Assembly: GCA_963931865.1 (NCBI GenBank)
Contig: OZ007508.1
Location: 18,182,762 to 18,246,761, forward strand
Direction: 5' to 3'
From: Axinella damicornis
Lineage: Eukaryota; Porifera; Demospongiae; Axinellida; Axinellidae
Length of the DNA stretch: 64,000 bases
Made by a program: the position numbers and the translations under genes. This document shows positions 63,501 to 64,000 of this stretch, piece by piece (positions within the stretch are counted from its first letter, which is position 1; each line of letters begins with the position of its first letter). The notes beneath the pieces are model-generated. The model was not told the DNA's origin. It searched no databases and saw nothing but the letters and a program-made list of their open reading frames with translations.

Positions 63501-64000
63501 AGCTGGGTTTTAGAGCCTGTATGCTTTGCCAGCTCGATGCGCTCCTGGTGTGACACTGCATGGTGGTCTGGTGTGTGTCATAGCCTGATGTGACACTGCA
63601 TGGTGGTCTGGTGTGTGTCATAGCCTGATGTGACACTGCATGGTGGTCTGGTGTGTGTCATAGCCTGATGTGACACTGCATGGTGGTCTGGTGTGTGTCA
63701 TAGCCCAACGTGTGGCCTTTGACTATTGAAACTACCTCAGTGCATATCTGGTTAGTCTCGTGTGGCCAGTTTGGTCTGGCCTGAAACGCAGCAGTATTGG
63801 ATATTGAAACTACCTCAGTCCATATTTGGTTAGTCTCGTGTGGCCAGTTGGGTCTGCCTTGAAATGCAGCAGTATTGGATATTGAAACTACCTTGAAATG
63901 CAGCAGTATTGGATATTGAAACTACCTCAGTGCATATTTGGTTAGTCTCGTGCGGCCAGTTGGGTCTGGCCTAAAACGCAGCAGTATTGGACATTAACTC

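Overview
The window reads as nuclear DNA of an early-branching invertebrate animal, most likely a demosponge. The organism call is inference. It rests on intron-dense genes with GT-AG junctions that close in phase, animal-type proteins (a RABGAP1-like RabGAP with PTB, TBC and coiled coil; PPIL1; ABHD16A), a nuclear tRNA-Leu with an intron beside its anticodon, AIG1-type GTPases, a beta-helix fragment of a kind I associate with sponges, and very many small foldback transposons. Nothing looks bacterial or organellar.

Layout. 1-7 kb: a diverged satellite array flanked by inverted remnants of a non-LTR reverse transcriptase, then a broken beta-helix gene and a minisatellite. 7.7-8.6 kb and 15.4-16.3 kb: two AIG1-type GTPase genes on the minus strand, separated and followed by transposon-rich DNA (foldback elements, a nested THAP-bearing element). 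19.6-23.2 kb: a 10-exon minus-strand gene with a transposase-like conserved core, and a divergent 4-exon plus-strand gene of unknown family. 24.3-26.8 kb: a PPIL1 cyclophilin on the minus strand. 28.2-28.5 kb: a small coiled-coil protein resembling the DASH subunit Dad1. 30.5-51.6 kb: a 22-exon RABGAP1 homologue on the plus strand. All of its exon phases close, and its introns carry huge CCCT tracts, G-rich tracts, MITEs, a SINE and a tRNA-Leu gene. 52.1-54.8 kb: a type II membrane sulfotransferase (plus). 55.8-59.6 kb: two tandem intronless genes for Golgi-type putative glycosyltransferases (minus). 60.2-63.4 kb: the last eight exons of an ABHD16A homologue (minus), whose 5' part lies beyond the right edge.

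How parts relate. RABGAP1, PPIL1 and ABHD16A are unrelated housekeeping genes. The sulfotransferase and the two glycosyltransferase-like genes are adjacent and could act on the same glycans, which is inference.

The strongest unexplained signals are four. First, a foldback transposon family with termini like TAGTCTCGTTCCCAGAC makes 9-bp target duplications; one insertion is supported by a related empty site inside the window, and its terminal motif has been amplified into two separate satellites. Second, giant CCCT tracts sit directly against at least seven splice acceptors in two genes, with complementary G-rich tracts behind the donors of two RabGAP exons. Third, there is the transposase-like gene and its divergent partner. 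Fourth, there is the Dad1-like protein.
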